Below, in pieces: positions 1 to 9,494 of a stretch of 64,000 nt of DNA. How positions within the stretch are numbered: the stretch's first letter is position 1; each line of letters begins with the position of its first letter. The DNA is taken from NCBI GenBank assembly GCA_965242905.1, contig CBDETM010000002.1:2976001-3040000 (forward strand). The letters are read 5' to 3'. Source of the stretch: Bin5 sp965242905 (lineage in GTDB: Bacteria > Chloroflexota > Anaerolineae > Caldilineales > Caldilineaceae). Below the pieces are notes generated by a model. That model ran no database searches and had not been told where the DNA came from. It saw nothing but the letters and a program-made list of their open reading frames with translations. The translations under genes and the position numbers were made by a program.

Positions 1-282
1 AGGCGACAGGGAAGAGAGGGGTGGTCGTGTAACGACTTGTCTTTCTACCGTAACCGCCTCTTGGCGCCCCGCTTCTGGCCTCCACCGCATATGTCTGTGC
101 ATGCATTCCATCCCAGCCAAAAACCTGTGTAACGTTTGAGAAGGTACACGCAACTCGGAGCGTAAACGCCTCTCAGCTTCCTTCTCTCTGAAGACAGAGG
201 GACGTTTTCGCTGTCAGTTTTTGAACGGCATGGCGGCATGTAGAGCTGGGAATCGAAAACGATAGATGAAAGGAAGGCCAAA
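1..282. other. Left-edge leader, no gene assigned
   Basis: Short frames are open from the edge on both strands but none gives a recognisable protein. In related bacteria nusA and ylxR precede infB, so the 3' end of such a gene could lie here, but I cannot show it. The only clear signal is an AAGGAAGG Shine-Dalgarno just before the infB start at 283. Confidence 0.4.
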
Positions 283-2163
283 ATGGCAGCCGCAACGAAA
301 GATCCGATGAAGATCCAGAATGGCAGCCCAGCTGACGACGCCGCCAACGGTGAAGCTGCTGGGCTGCCTACTTCCATCATAGTGGAGGAGTATGTTACCG
401 TCCGCGCTCTAGCCGAAAGAATGGATCGCAGTCCTATCGATCTCATCAAAGTGCTTATGCAGTTCGGCATTATGGCGCCCATCGACCAAACTCTCGACCA
501 CGATACAGCCGCTATCGTGGGTGAAGAACTCGGAATCGAGGTGCTCTGGCCGGTCGTGGAGGACGAAGAGCCGGAAGAGGCGCCCGACGAAGATCGAAGA
601 CCAAAAGAACGGGTGATGATCCAGGAGATCGTGGCCGAAGAAGCGGAAAAAAGCCTCGTGCCCCGGTCGCCCGTTGTAGCGGTCCTCGGACACGTTGATC
701 ACGGCAAAACGACGCTCCTCGATCGTATCCGCCGCACCAATGTAGTCGATACCGAGGCTGGCGGCATCACCCAGCATACCGGCGCCTATCAGGTGGAAGT
801 CGACGGCAAAAAGATCACCTTCCTGGACACACCCGGACACGAAGCATTCACAGCAATGCGGGCCCGCGGCGCGCAGGTTACCGACATCGTCATCCTCGTC
901 GTAGCCGCCGACGATGGCATTATGCCCCAGACCCGGGAAGCAATCAGCCATGCCAAGGCAGCAGACGTGACAATTGTCGTCGCTCTCAACAAGATCGATA
1001 GCCCCAACGCCAACATAAACCGCGTCATGGAGGAGCTATCAACAGAAGACCTGACACCGGAGGAATGGGGGGGCGAAACTATCACCGTTCCGATCAGTGC
1101 GCTCAACGGCGACGGTGTCGACGACCTCTTGGAAAACATACTCGTCGTCGCCGAACTGGACCAGCACACTGCCAATCCCAGCGGACAATGTGTCGGCACG
1201 GTGATCGAAGCCCAATTGGATAAGCAGCGCGGAATCACTGCAACCCTGCTTGTACAAAACGGGACCCTGAAACGCGGGGATTCGCTGGTCGTCGGCGAGA
1301 ACTGGGGACGTGTCAAGGCAATGTCCGACTACGAGGGCAATCAATTGAAGAAGGCCGGGCCGAGCACGCCGACGGTAATTCTGGGCCTCAATGGCGTCCC
1401 AGCCGCCGGCGAGGTCTTTAGCGTAACCAAAAACGACAGAGCGGCCCGCACGCTTGCCGCCGAAAGGCAAAACCAGGCCGCTCAGAATATCCGGGACGCC
1501 TCCCCCCTGCCGATGACGCTGGAAGATATGTTCGCCCGTGTCGAAGGCGGCGAAGCCGAAACCCTCAATATTATCGTGCGGGCCGATGCACAGGGTACGC
1601 TGGCCCCAATCATTCACAGCCTCGAACAGCTTGAAAACGATGAGGTAAAGGTCAAGATCATGCAGTCGGCTGTCGGCGACATAACCGAATCGGACGTCAT
1701 GCTCGCCGAAACCAGTCAGGCGATCGTCATCGGATTCGGCGTCAACATCGACAAGGCCGCTCTGGTGCGCGCCGAACAGTCCGGCGTCGAGATTCGGCAC
1801 TATCAGATCATCTACAACCTGATCGAAGATGTAGAACAGGCGCTGAGCGGAATGTTGGACCCGATCTTCGAAGAGGTAGTCACCGGCCATGCCGAGGTCC
1901 GGCAGATGTTCCGCGTGCGGCGCGGCGGCTTGATCGCCGGCTGCATGGTTCTCGACGGGGTCGTCAAACGTAACAGCCAGGCCCGACTGCTCCGCAACGA
2001 CGCAACCATAATCACAACAACCATCGAAAACCTCAAACGGTTTACCGAAGATGTCACCGAAGTGCGGGCCGGATATGAGTGCGGCATCAATCTCGCCGGC
2101 GTCAATTCAGACCTCCAGGAAGGCGACATTATCGAAGTCTTCGAGAGGCAACAGGTACGATAA
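283..2163 (+). CDS. infB: Translation initiation factor IF-2
   Basis: This GTPase delivers initiator fMet-tRNA to the 30S subunit and promotes subunit joining. The G1 motif GHVDHGKT is at about residues 136-143, DTPGHE (G3) at 182-187 and NKID (G4) at 236-239. An IF2_N-like segment occupies about residues 36-88, followed by a short acidic linker; the C-terminal half matches IF-2 domains II-IV. At 626 residues it is a compact IF-2 without the long N-terminal extension of enterobacterial forms. The start ATG has a strong AAGGAAGG ribosome-binding site at 270-277. It opens a collinear cluster with rbfA, nrnA, truB and ribF, the classic nusA-infB layout. Confidence 0.98.
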   Translation: MAAATKDPMKIQNGSPADDAANGEAAGLPTSIIVEEYVTVRALAERMDRSPIDLIKVLMQFGIMAPIDQTLDHDTAAIVGEELGIEVLWPVVEDEEPEEAPDEDRRPKERVMIQEIVAEEAEKSLVPRSPVVAVLGHVDHGKTTLLDRIRRTNVVDTEAGGITQHTGAYQVEVDGKKITFLDTPGHEAFTAMRARGAQVTDIVILVVAADDGIMPQTREAISHAKAADVTIVVALNKIDSPNANINRVMEELSTEDLTPEEWGGETITVPISALNGDGVDDLLENILVVAELDQHTANPSGQCVGTVIEAQLDKQRGITATLLVQNGTLKRGDSLVVGENWGRVKAMSDYEGNQLKKAGPSTPTVILGLNGVPAAGEVFSVTKNDRAARTLAAERQNQAAQNIRDASPLPMTLEDMFARVEGGEAETLNIIVRADAQGTLAPIIHSLEQLENDEVKVKIMQSAVGDITESDVMLAETSQAIVIGFGVNIDKAALVRAEQSGVEIRHYQIIYNLIEDVEQALSGMLDPIFEEVVTGHAEVRQMFRVRRGGLIAGCMVLDGVVKRNSQARLLRNDATIITTTIENLKRFTEDVTEVRAGYECGINLAGVNSDLQEGDIIEVFERQQVR

Positions 2164-2235
2164 TAGTTTCTGGTTTTCGGTTTATGGTTTATAGTGGGCT
2201 CGTGTGCCTGACAACCAGAACGAACGACTGACGGC

Positions 2236-2691
2236 ATGGTAATGATGACGACCACAATTCGTCAGGAGCGGGCAGCAGAACTGCTCTACCAGGAACTATC
2301 TATCTTGATCGGCGCCGAACTGGATGACCCGGCGCTGGAACTGCTGGAGGTGACCAACGTGGTGGTCAGCCGCGACCTGCGCGTGGCCAAGGTCTACATC
2401 CATCAGGATAGCGACATCCAGCGCAGCTTGGTCCTCGCCAGACTCAAGAAAGCTGCCCCATTCCTGCGCCGCCAACTGGCCCAGAGCTTAACGTTCCGCG
2501 CCGTTCCGGAACTGCTCTTCTACTATGACGATACCCCCGACCAGGCCGCTCGGGTGGATGCACTTTTGCAGAGCATCGCCGAGGAACGAGAGAGTCGTCA
2601 ACAGGACGAAGGGAGTCCTCTTTCAACTTCGTCCTCTTCACTCTCTTCCCCGGATTTCTCCTCCATTGATGCTCAGAAAGAGGATGCATGA
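2236..2691 (+). CDS. rbfA: Ribosome-binding factor A
   Basis: RbfA is a small KH-fold protein that binds the 30S subunit and helps mature the 5' end of 16S rRNA. The product (151 residues) has the typical opening IRQERAAELLYQELS followed by the DPAL...VTNVVVSRDLRVAKVYI pattern. The C-terminal 35 residues or so are a serine-rich tail that is probably disordered. Three in-frame ATGs (2236, 2242, 2245) are possible starts and there is no strong ribosome-binding site to choose between them. Its stop codon overlaps the start of the downstream phosphoesterase in an ATGA arrangement at 2688-2691, implying translational coupling. Confidence 0.95.
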   Translation: MVMMTTTIRQERAAELLYQELSILIGAELDDPALELLEVTNVVVSRDLRVAKVYIHQDSDIQRSLVLARLKKAAPFLRRQLAQSLTFRAVPELLFYYDDTPDQAARVDALLQSIAEERESRQQDEGSPLSTSSSSLSSPDFSSIDAQKEDA

Positions 2692-3737
2692 CCCTGAACG
2701 CGTCCCTGCTTAAGCAGGGTGCTGCATGCGGCCAAGAGGGCGTCCCGCCGCCCCCTCTCCTGCTCAGTCTCCTGGAATCCAGCAACAACATCCTCTGCGT
2801 CAGCCATGTGAGCCCGGACGGAGACGCGGTCGGCAGTCTGCTCGGTTTGGGTAGCATTCTGCGTTCGCTGGGAAAACGGCCTGTCCTCGCACTTCAGGAC
2901 AAAGCGATGCCGGAGTTCCAGTTCATGCCCGGCGTAGAGAAAATCATCGGGCCGGCAGAGGTCGCGCATGGTTACGATCTGATCGTCTGCCTGGACACCT
3001 CCAGTATTGACCGGATGGGCACCGTCTACAGACCCGAGATCCACAATCAGGTTCCCCTTGTCGTCATTGACCATCACGTTACCAATACCCTTTTCGGCAC
3101 TGAAAACTGGGTTGATACCGGCTGCGCAGCCACATGCCAGATGCTTATTCACCTGGCCGATGCCCTGAATGTGCCGCTTTCTGAGGAGATCGCCGTCTCC
3201 CTTCTGACCGGCCTCGTGACCGATACACTCTGTTTTCGGACCGCCAACACGAATACGAATGTCTTGCAGGCGAGCTTGCGTCTGTTGAACGCCGGTGCAA
3301 GTCTGGACTATGTCGTTCGCAACACCTTGGACAGCAGGTCGTTCAGCCTCGTTAAGCTCTGGGGGGCCGGTCTGGCCAATGTGCAGATGGATGACGGCAT
3401 CATCTGGGCCACTCTCAACGCCGAGAGCCGGCAGCGAAGTGGTGTCGAATCCCACCAGAGCGACGGTTTGGCCAACTTCCTCGTTACCGTGAGAGAGGCC
3501 GACATCAGCGCTACTTTCGCCCAACGTTTTGCAAAAAACGGTCAGGAGTTGATCGAATGCAGTTTTCGGGCCAAGCCGGGTTTCAATGTGAGCCAGGTGG
3601 CCTTTGCATTCGGAGGCGGCGGACATCCACCTGCCGCCGGCTGCACCGTTGCCGGCACGCTGCAGGAGGTCTCGGCGCGCGTTGTGGCCGCGCTGCACGA
3701 ATTGCGCCGCCAGAGTATTGATGGCGATAGGGGTTAG
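2688..3737 (+). CDS. nrnA: DHH-family phosphoesterase (NrnA-like oligoribonuclease/pAp phosphatase)
   Basis: This is a DHH-DHHA1 phosphoesterase that in characterised members degrades nanoRNAs of 2-5 nt and/or dephosphorylates 3'-phosphoadenosine 5'-phosphate. Visible motifs are DGDAVGS at about residues 44-50, CLDTSSIDRMG at 101-111, the signature DHH at 128-130, and GGGGHPPAAG near the C terminus, which is the DHHA1 substrate loop. The length of 349 residues is normal. The gene overlaps rbfA by 4 nt and precedes truB, the usual position of nrnA in Gram-positive-like genomes. RNase activity versus pAp phosphatase activity cannot be told apart from sequence alone. Confidence 0.93.
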   Translation: MTLNASLLKQGAACGQEGVPPPPLLLSLLESSNNILCVSHVSPDGDAVGSLLGLGSILRSLGKRPVLALQDKAMPEFQFMPGVEKIIGPAEVAHGYDLIVCLDTSSIDRMGTVYRPEIHNQVPLVVIDHHVTNTLFGTENWVDTGCAATCQMLIHLADALNVPLSEEIAVSLLTGLVTDTLCFRTANTNTNVLQASLRLLNAGASLDYVVRNTLDSRSFSLVKLWGAGLANVQMDDGIIWATLNAESRQRSGVESHQSDGLANFLVTVREADISATFAQRFAKNGQELIECSFRAKPGFNVSQVAFAFGGGGHPPAAGCTVAGTLQEVSARVVAALHELRRQSIDGDRG

Positions 3738-3772
3738 AAGACAGGGAGCAGCGCCGGCGACGAACCGATACC

Positions 3773-4792
3773 ATGACCGATCTCCACGGAATTCTCCTTG
3801 TCGATAAACCGGGCCGCCCAAGTTCACAAACGTACGCCGCCGGGCCCGTCTCCGCGGATCTGCCTACCAGCCACGACGTTGTGCAACGCGTCCGGCGTTG
3901 GAGTCGGCAAAGACGCATCGGCCATACTGGCACGCTGGACCCGATGGCCAGCGGGCTGCTCGTGTCGTGCTTGGGCGTGGCCACGCGACTGGTTGAATAC
4001 TATCAGGGGCATGACAAAACATACGAGGCCCGCGTAACACTGGGCCGCGCCACCGATACCTACGACGCTGTCGGCCGGACCGTCGCCGAGGCCCCGGTTC
4101 CGTCTCTGACCGACGCCGACGTGGAGGCCGCCCTGGTTGCCTTCCGTGGCCGGACTACTCAGATACCACCGGTCTACTCGGCATTGAAACAGGGCGGTGA
4201 GAGTCTGCATCGCAAAGCCCGGCGCGGCGAGGCCGTAAATGTGGCGCCGCGGGAGGTCACCATTCACCAGATAAGGCTTCTCTCCTATGCGCCGCCCGCA
4301 ACAATTTCTCTCCGGATTCGCTGTTCCGCCGGCACATACGTGCGCAGCCTGGCCCACGCGCTGGGGCAGGCGTTGGGCACCGCCGGCCACTTGAGCTACC
4401 TGCGTCGCTTGGAAGCCGGCCCGTTTTCTGTCGCCGACGCGTCAGATCTGCCGGCAATTGAAAGCGCAGCGGCCGCCGGCAGGCTGGCCGAGCTGCTGCT
4501 TGCGCCCGATGCCGGCCTGCGTATGCCCCGACTGACCGTCAGTGAGGAGGAGCAACTTCGGCTGGGTTACGGGCAGAAAATCTACCAAAGTCGCGCACCT
4601 GCTGCCCATGAGCCGACCCCTTCCAACTCCTGCAGTTCGGAAGGTGGGCGACTGGTTGGGCTTGCGGCCGCCTATGATCACCGCGGCCGCTTCCTAGGCA
4701 TTGCACGCGCGCGTGCCGCCGAAGTCAACGGAGACGGCACAGTATGGAAAGCCGAAAAGTGGCTCGCCCAACAGTTGAGGAGTCTCTCATAG
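3773..4792 (+). CDS. truB: tRNA pseudouridine(55) synthase TruB
   Basis: TruB converts U55 in the T-loop of tRNAs to pseudouridine. The catalytic motif GHTGTLDPMASGLL holds the nucleophile Asp at about residue 56, and the later TYVRSLAHALG motif and C-terminal PUA-like tail are present. The N-terminal signature is split. Family members usually read DKP, two or three residues, then TSHDVV; here about 18 residues lie between DKP (11-13) and TSHDVV (32-37), an insert of roughly 15 residues. The frame is intact, so this is an insertion, not a frameshift. It sits between nrnA and ribF as expected. Confidence 0.95.
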   Translation: MTDLHGILLVDKPGRPSSQTYAAGPVSADLPTSHDVVQRVRRWSRQRRIGHTGTLDPMASGLLVSCLGVATRLVEYYQGHDKTYEARVTLGRATDTYDAVGRTVAEAPVPSLTDADVEAALVAFRGRTTQIPPVYSALKQGGESLHRKARRGEAVNVAPREVTIHQIRLLSYAPPATISLRIRCSAGTYVRSLAHALGQALGTAGHLSYLRRLEAGPFSVADASDLPAIESAAAAGRLAELLLAPDAGLRMPRLTVSEEEQLRLGYGQKIYQSRAPAAHEPTPSNSCSSEGGRLVGLAAAYDHRGRFLGIARARAAEVNGDGTVWKAEKWLAQQLRSLS

Positions 4793-4956
4793 TCTGCCGC
4801 CATAGTGACGAATGCACATACAGGTTAAAGAACAGCTTCTTCTTACTTCTCGAATCGCGTAGGGGCAGGCGGGACGCCTTCGTTCCTACCGGGCAAACCG
4901 CCGGAGAGCACAGGTGGCAAACGGAATCCACGTCAAGAACCAGAAACTGATCTGAG

Positions 4957-5946
4957 ATGAGAATTTGGCGCAGCGATCTGCGATCTCTCCGGTTTCCCGG
5001 CCCAACTTTTTTGACAATCGGAAATTTCGACGGTGTGCATCTGGGCCATCAGGCCCTCCTGCGTACCCTGCAGACTGAAGCGGCGGGCCATGCACTCACC
5101 GCCAGGACAGCCCTGCTCACGTTCGATCCCCACCCAATTGCCGTACTGCGGCCGGACCTTACCTTGTGCCTCTTGACCACGCCACAGGAGCGTCTGTGCC
5201 TGATCGAGCCGTTCGGTCTTGATCTGGGCATCATTCAGCCCTTTGACATGGATTTTGCCAGTCTGACGCCCGAGCAGTTTATGACGCTTCTCGTCGAACG
5301 TTTGGGGCTTGCCCGGCTGATAGTGGGGCCCGATTTCGCGCTGGGTCGGGGACGCAGCGGCAATGTCGACCTTTTGCGAGCGTTGGGTGTCCGGCTCGGT
5401 TATGAGCTGTCGGTGATCGAACCGTTCGCACGTGAGGATGGTGAGGTCCACAGCCGCCAGATCCGTCAGTCACTCTTAGCAGGCGCTGTACAGGATGCCG
5501 CGCAGATGCTGGGTCGGCCCTACCAGATCGCTGGCATCGTCGAAGAGGGAGAACGTCGCGGGCGCCAGATCGGCGTGCCCACCGCCAACATCCGGCCCAT
5601 TCCGCAGAAGCTCATCCCCGCCAATGGGGTATACGTAACTTGGGCATATCTGCCGGACAACTGTTCGCCCCACCCTCGCGCCAGCGTAACCAACATCGGA
5701 GTGCGGCCCACTGTAGACGGTCGCCGGCGCCGCATCGAAACGCATCTTCTCGACTATCCAGCGACCGGTGAGCCCGACTCACTGTACGGAAAGGAACTCA
5801 CCATCTCCTTTGTGTCTCGCCTGCGCGACGAGCAACGTTTTGACAGCCTGGAGGATCTCGTCGCCCAGATTCAGATGGACATCTCCGTCGCGCGCCGTAC
5901 GTTGACAGAAATTTCGGCAGTTTCCGACCCAATCACAGGGAATTAG
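4957..5946 (+). CDS. ribF: Bifunctional riboflavin kinase/FAD synthetase
   Basis: RibF phosphorylates riboflavin to FMN and adenylates FMN to FAD. The N-terminal nucleotidyltransferase domain shows TIGNFDGVHLGHQALL from about residue 23, covering the ATP-binding HxGH-type loop. The C-terminal flavokinase domain begins near residue 190 with GRPYQIAGIVEEGERRGRQI and contains PTANIRP and the TNIGVRPTV segment. The length (329 residues) fits the bifunctional family. A 164-bp spacer separates it from truB. RibF is a frequent last member of the infB-truB cluster. No clear terminator follows. Confidence 0.96.
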   Translation: MRIWRSDLRSLRFPGPTFLTIGNFDGVHLGHQALLRTLQTEAAGHALTARTALLTFDPHPIAVLRPDLTLCLLTTPQERLCLIEPFGLDLGIIQPFDMDFASLTPEQFMTLLVERLGLARLIVGPDFALGRGRSGNVDLLRALGVRLGYELSVIEPFAREDGEVHSRQIRQSLLAGAVQDAAQMLGRPYQIAGIVEEGERRGRQIGVPTANIRPIPQKLIPANGVYVTWAYLPDNCSPHPRASVTNIGVRPTVDGRRRRIETHLLDYPATGEPDSLYGKELTISFVSRLRDEQRFDSLEDLVAQIQMDISVARRTLTEISAVSDPITGN

Positions 5947-6019
5947 GAACTCATCCAGGCGCAGCATTTCCACGAATGAGGGCGCCCCCCATGCAGCTTC
6001 GCGTACAGGTTCTCTTTCA

Positions 6020-8206
6020 ATGCGTCATCGCCGCCGACCAGCCCCGTTTCCTGCCATCCCCCTACTCATCTGTGCGGCTCTGTTGCTAGGCGCCTGCTCT
6101 TTTCAACCGATTGGCCCGTTCAATTCTCAAGGTGGCGACGCCGCTGGAACTACCAATCCAGAGAAAAAGCTGCCGCCGCCGCCTGCAGCACACCCAGATC
6201 CTATGGGTGGGACCGCTGACATTGCCCTGCTCCATGGAATGGAAGAAGCCATCTCTTGTCTTGCAGGGGGCCAGCCGGTCTTTGCGGTGTTGCAACGATA
6301 CGCCAATGTGCGCAATCGACCCCATTTCGAAGGCTGCCTGCTGGGGCGCGTGCCCGCAGGCACGCTGGTACGCGTTGAGGCGGTCTTCGGACAGGAGCAA
6401 GCGACCCCTTTTGTCTCACTCGACCGGTCCCTCGGCCGTATTCCAATCGCCGCGCCGGGATTCGATAAGGACATTCAGCCTCTTCTTGAAGAGAACTGCG
6501 GCGCCTGTCATAGCGCTGTTGTGAAACAGGGGGAGCTGCAGGTCACTGAGTATGAACCCTTGATGGCCGGCGGACTGAATGGTCCCGTAGTACAACCGGG
6601 CGTCCCGGCCGCATCCACACTTTGGACGCAAGTCTGGTCCGGGGAAATGCCGCTGGTGGGGGAGCTTGGCAATGACGACAAAGCACTGATTTACGATTGG
6701 ATTATATCCGGAGCGACCAGGCAGGGTACAGAGCCGGCGCCTGTGTCCCAAATGTGGCTGCGTCTGTCGGGCGAAGATTTCAACCCGTTGCCAAATGAGT
6801 GTGCCCAGGATGGCGGTACCATTCCCTTTGTCAGCGCACAACTCGTTCTTCCCGCAAGTTGTGCCGCCATTCCCAATGCCGAACAGATCGCTGCATATCT
6901 GCCGAAAGTGGAGACGGCGAATCCAGCGCCTTCTTCGGCCTCGGATGAACCCGCCAATAGTGTTGAATCCGGCGATGGCTCAAATGCGGGCGGCAATGCC
7001 GAAGCCAAACCGGAAGAAAATACGCAAAACAGTGCCGCCGCCGCCCCACCGCGGGGAATGGCTGCCGGTAGTGTTGGCATTCGCGTCGCTCCCCTCAATC
7101 TGAGCCCCCCCTCTGAATCCGATCCCTGGCTGGTCCCCCAGGGTGGTTTCTGTGCAGAGCAGTTCCTGGCCGAGAAACTACAGGACAAACATAGCATTAC
7201 TGCGCTGACCTTTGCCCCGGACGGCAGACTGTTCATCGCCTTGGACCATCATGCCACCCGCAACTTCGATCCCAACATCCTGTACGATCCTTACCACGCC
7301 AGCCGCTCTATCGCCATCTGGCACAGCGTTTCCAGGGACAGCTACTATGAGATCCTTCGCGAATCCAGCCGTGTCACAGGAATGGCCTGGCATGCGGGCG
7401 CGCTCTACTTGAACCGGGCCGGAGAAGTGGGCCGCATCGTCGACGGCGGCGGATATGAACCTCTGGCCGGCGGCTTCGCCGTTTCCGGGAAGGATTTCCA
7501 TGCCAACAATGGTCTCGTGATCAGCGCTGGCTGGCTCTATATCTCCGCCGGTGGTGTCCGCGACGGCTATGCGGATGGCATAATCGTTCTCCATGATGGC
7601 GAACTTCCTGCCGAAACACTGGCCACCAATGTGGCTGCCGGCGGCAACCCCTTCGGTGCCCGCATCGTTCGCGCCCGGCTCGACCGTCTGCTCGCCGAAC
7701 GCTCAATCGGCGTCTTTCAGACCGCGGCGCGCGGTGTGCGTAACCCCTACGGCATCGCCGTCGACCCGTTCGGGCGCATCTGGTTTACCGACAATGGCGC
7801 CACCAACGTGCACGGTGACTTCAACGCCGGCGACGAAGTCGACCTGTTGGACCCGCGTACCCTTTCTGCTGCCGCCAATGCGGGCGACGTCAACGCGACC
7901 CCCTTCTACGGCTTCCCGTTGGCGTTGGGCGGGGTCAACAAAGATTGGTGGACCGCTCCTGTGCTAGTCCTACCCAACTCGGCCGCACCCACCGGCATTA
8001 CCTGGGCCTACGACACCATCTTTTTCGCCAACTACGGACGCGATCCCGGTCTGTTCCGGATGGCGAACTCGGGCGGCCAGATTATCGCCGAACGGATCAT
8101 GCACAACTGGCCCGTGCAAGCGGTCACGACCGCACCGGACGGGGCCGTCTGGATCGGCACCGGCGAAGGCATGCTGTTCCGCCTTGTTCCCGGCTGCGGC
8201 CGCTGA
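6020..8206 (+). CDS. Lipoprotein with c-type heme motif and sugar-dehydrogenase-like propeller
   Basis: This 728-residue exported protein has a signal peptide ending in a lipobox (LLLGAC, lipidated Cys at residue 26). A segment near residues 150-230 carries a CGACH heme-c attachment motif in the context DIQPLLEENCGACHS, like the small cytochrome-c domains of planctomycete-type proteins. A low-complexity linker (about 295-340) leads to a C-terminal region with repeated propeller-like strands, such as TFAPDGRLFIALD and RNPYGIAVDPFGRIWFTD, resembling glucose/sorbosone dehydrogenases and NHL-type propellers. I infer a membrane-anchored redox or sugar-oxidising enzyme. The substrate is unknown and no PQQ-binding residues were verified. 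The start has no strong ribosome-binding site. Confidence 0.75.
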   Translation: MRHRRRPAPFPAIPLLICAALLLGACSFQPIGPFNSQGGDAAGTTNPEKKLPPPPAAHPDPMGGTADIALLHGMEEAISCLAGGQPVFAVLQRYANVRNRPHFEGCLLGRVPAGTLVRVEAVFGQEQATPFVSLDRSLGRIPIAAPGFDKDIQPLLEENCGACHSAVVKQGELQVTEYEPLMAGGLNGPVVQPGVPAASTLWTQVWSGEMPLVGELGNDDKALIYDWIISGATRQGTEPAPVSQMWLRLSGEDFNPLPNECAQDGGTIPFVSAQLVLPASCAAIPNAEQIAAYLPKVETANPAPSSASDEPANSVESGDGSNAGGNAEAKPEENTQNSAAAAPPRGMAAGSVGIRVAPLNLSPPSESDPWLVPQGGFCAEQFLAEKLQDKHSITALTFAPDGRLFIALDHHATRNFDPNILYDPYHASRSIAIWHSVSRDSYYEILRESSRVTGMAWHAGALYLNRAGEVGRIVDGGGYEPLAGGFAVSGKDFHANNGLVISAGWLYISAGGVRDGYADGIIVLHDGELPAETLATNVAAGGNPFGARIVRARLDRLLAERSIGVFQTAARGVRNPYGIAVDPFGRIWFTDNGATNVHGDFNAGDEVDLLDPRTLSAAANAGDVNATPFYGFPLALGGVNKDWWTAPVLVLPNSAAPTGITWAYDTIFFANYGRDPGLFRMANSGGQIIAERIMHNWPVQAVTTAPDGAVWIGTGEGMLFRLVPGCGR

Positions 8207-8216
8207 GGAGTGCTGC

Positions 8217-9470
8217 TTGCGCTTTCTATGTGTATCCGCGCAGCTGGCGGGCCACCTCGATTGGGGCGGCTACCTGCCCACGGCTGTCGAACTGATGCAG
8301 ACGGGCCACGATGTCCTCTGGGCCACCGGCCGTGAACTGCAAAGCCAGCTCGCTCCACAGGGCGTTCCCGTCCATATCCTGCATGAGACCGGCTGGCGCT
8401 GGCCGCCCCCGTCCCCGATACTGAAGGGCACAGCTTCAGAAGAGGAGTTCCAGCGCCTGCGCATGATCCGCTCACTGGATCAGTGGCTGGACGTGGCGCG
8501 CGTGCGTGTGGCTACGCTTGAGCTTGTCGAGGTAGCTAAACGTTTCCGCCCGGACCTGATCGTCAGCGAGATGTTCACCGCCGCGGCCGCCATCGCCGCC
8601 GAACTCCTGGGCGTGCCCTTCGCCGTCGCCGGTTGGCCGGCTATACAGATGCAGTCGTCAGGCCCCAATGCAGACACGCCCGGCGCAGTCAAAAAACTGG
8701 CTCAGGCGCGAGTGAGCGAGCTACTTGCCGATTTTGGCGCGACCGGCGTCAACTGGGCGCTGGACGGTCCCACCGCACTGCGTTCTCCCTCCTTACATCT
8801 GACCTACTGGAGCCCCCGCTGGTATGCCGGAGCCCGGCTGCTGCCGCAGACACAAATGGTCGGCGGGCTCGCTCCTCCCCCCCTGCCGTCCGAATCCCCC
8901 TGGCTCGACCAACTTCCAAGCAGTCGTCCATGGATCTTCATCACCCTCGGTACCGCATTTACCCGGGATATCAACTTTTTCTTAATCGCGGCCCGCGCCG
9001 CGGCAGACGCGGGAGGCGTACCGATCCTGGCGGTCGGCAAAGGCTTTGCCGAAGTCGGCACGGAGGGGGGCTGGACCACGCGCGAGGTCGAAGCTCTGCG
9101 GACCGGACTGCCGCAGTCTTCAGTTCTGGTGGACAGGGTCCGATTTGCTGAGGTGTTGCCCCACACCGCCGCCGCCATCCACCATGGCGGCGCCGGCACG
9201 ACCCATGCTCTGGTTACGCACGGAATTCCGCAGATCGTGGTCCCAAAGGCTGCGGACCAGGTACGTCAGGCCAGCGGGGTCGCGCGCAGCGGCGTCGGCT
9301 ACCACATCCCACCCAATCTGCTGACCGTCCCGCTGGCCGCGGAAGCCCTGCAAAAGATACTGGCTGACGACGCCCCCGCCCGCCTGAACGCCGCCACCTT
9401 GCAAGAGGAGTTTGCATCCTTGGGAGGCATTCCCAAAGCCGCCCAAATCCTGGTCGCAGCCGCCCAGTGA
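8217..9470 (+). CDS. UDP-sugar-dependent glycosyltransferase (MGT/UGT-like, GT1/GT28 fold)
   Basis: This is a GT-B glycosyltransferase of about 417 residues. The donor-binding signature HHGGAGTTHALVTHGIPQIV lies in the C-terminal half, followed by VPKAADQ, typical of macrolide- and sterol-type glycosyltransferases. The open frame extends to a TTG at 8184 inside the previous gene, but I place the start at the TTG at 8217. It follows a GAGGAG ribosome-binding site with 6-nt spacing and yields the usual opening RFLCVSAQLAGHL. The stop of the upstream lipoprotein gene falls just before this site, so the two are probably co-translated. The acceptor (lipid, polyketide or sterol) is unknown. Confidence 0.85.
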   Translation: MRFLCVSAQLAGHLDWGGYLPTAVELMQTGHDVLWATGRELQSQLAPQGVPVHILHETGWRWPPPSPILKGTASEEEFQRLRMIRSLDQWLDVARVRVATLELVEVAKRFRPDLIVSEMFTAAAAIAAELLGVPFAVAGWPAIQMQSSGPNADTPGAVKKLAQARVSELLADFGATGVNWALDGPTALRSPSLHLTYWSPRWYAGARLLPQTQMVGGLAPPPLPSESPWLDQLPSSRPWIFITLGTAFTRDINFFLIAARAAADAGGVPILAVGKGFAEVGTEGGWTTREVEALRTGLPQSSVLVDRVRFAEVLPHTAAAIHHGGAGTTHALVTHGIPQIVVPKAADQVRQASGVARSGVGYHIPPNLLTVPLAAEALQKILADDAPARLNAATLQEEFASLGGIPKAAQILVAAAQ

Positions 9471-9494
9471 GACCCCCGTTCAACCGGTCTCACT
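9466..9494. terminator. Bidirectional hairpin at convergent junction
   Basis: AGTGAGACC and GGTCTCACT form a perfect 9-bp inverted repeat with an 11-nt loop, overlapping both the stop of the glycosyltransferase gene and the stop of sbcC on the other strand. There is no T-run, so termination strength is uncertain. Confidence 0.5.

Noticed and set aside
2673..3827. Long minus-strand frame opposite nrnA (384 codons)
   Set aside because: It mirrors a well-supported gene on the plus strand and has no recognisable motifs; GC-rich codon bias opens antisense frames.
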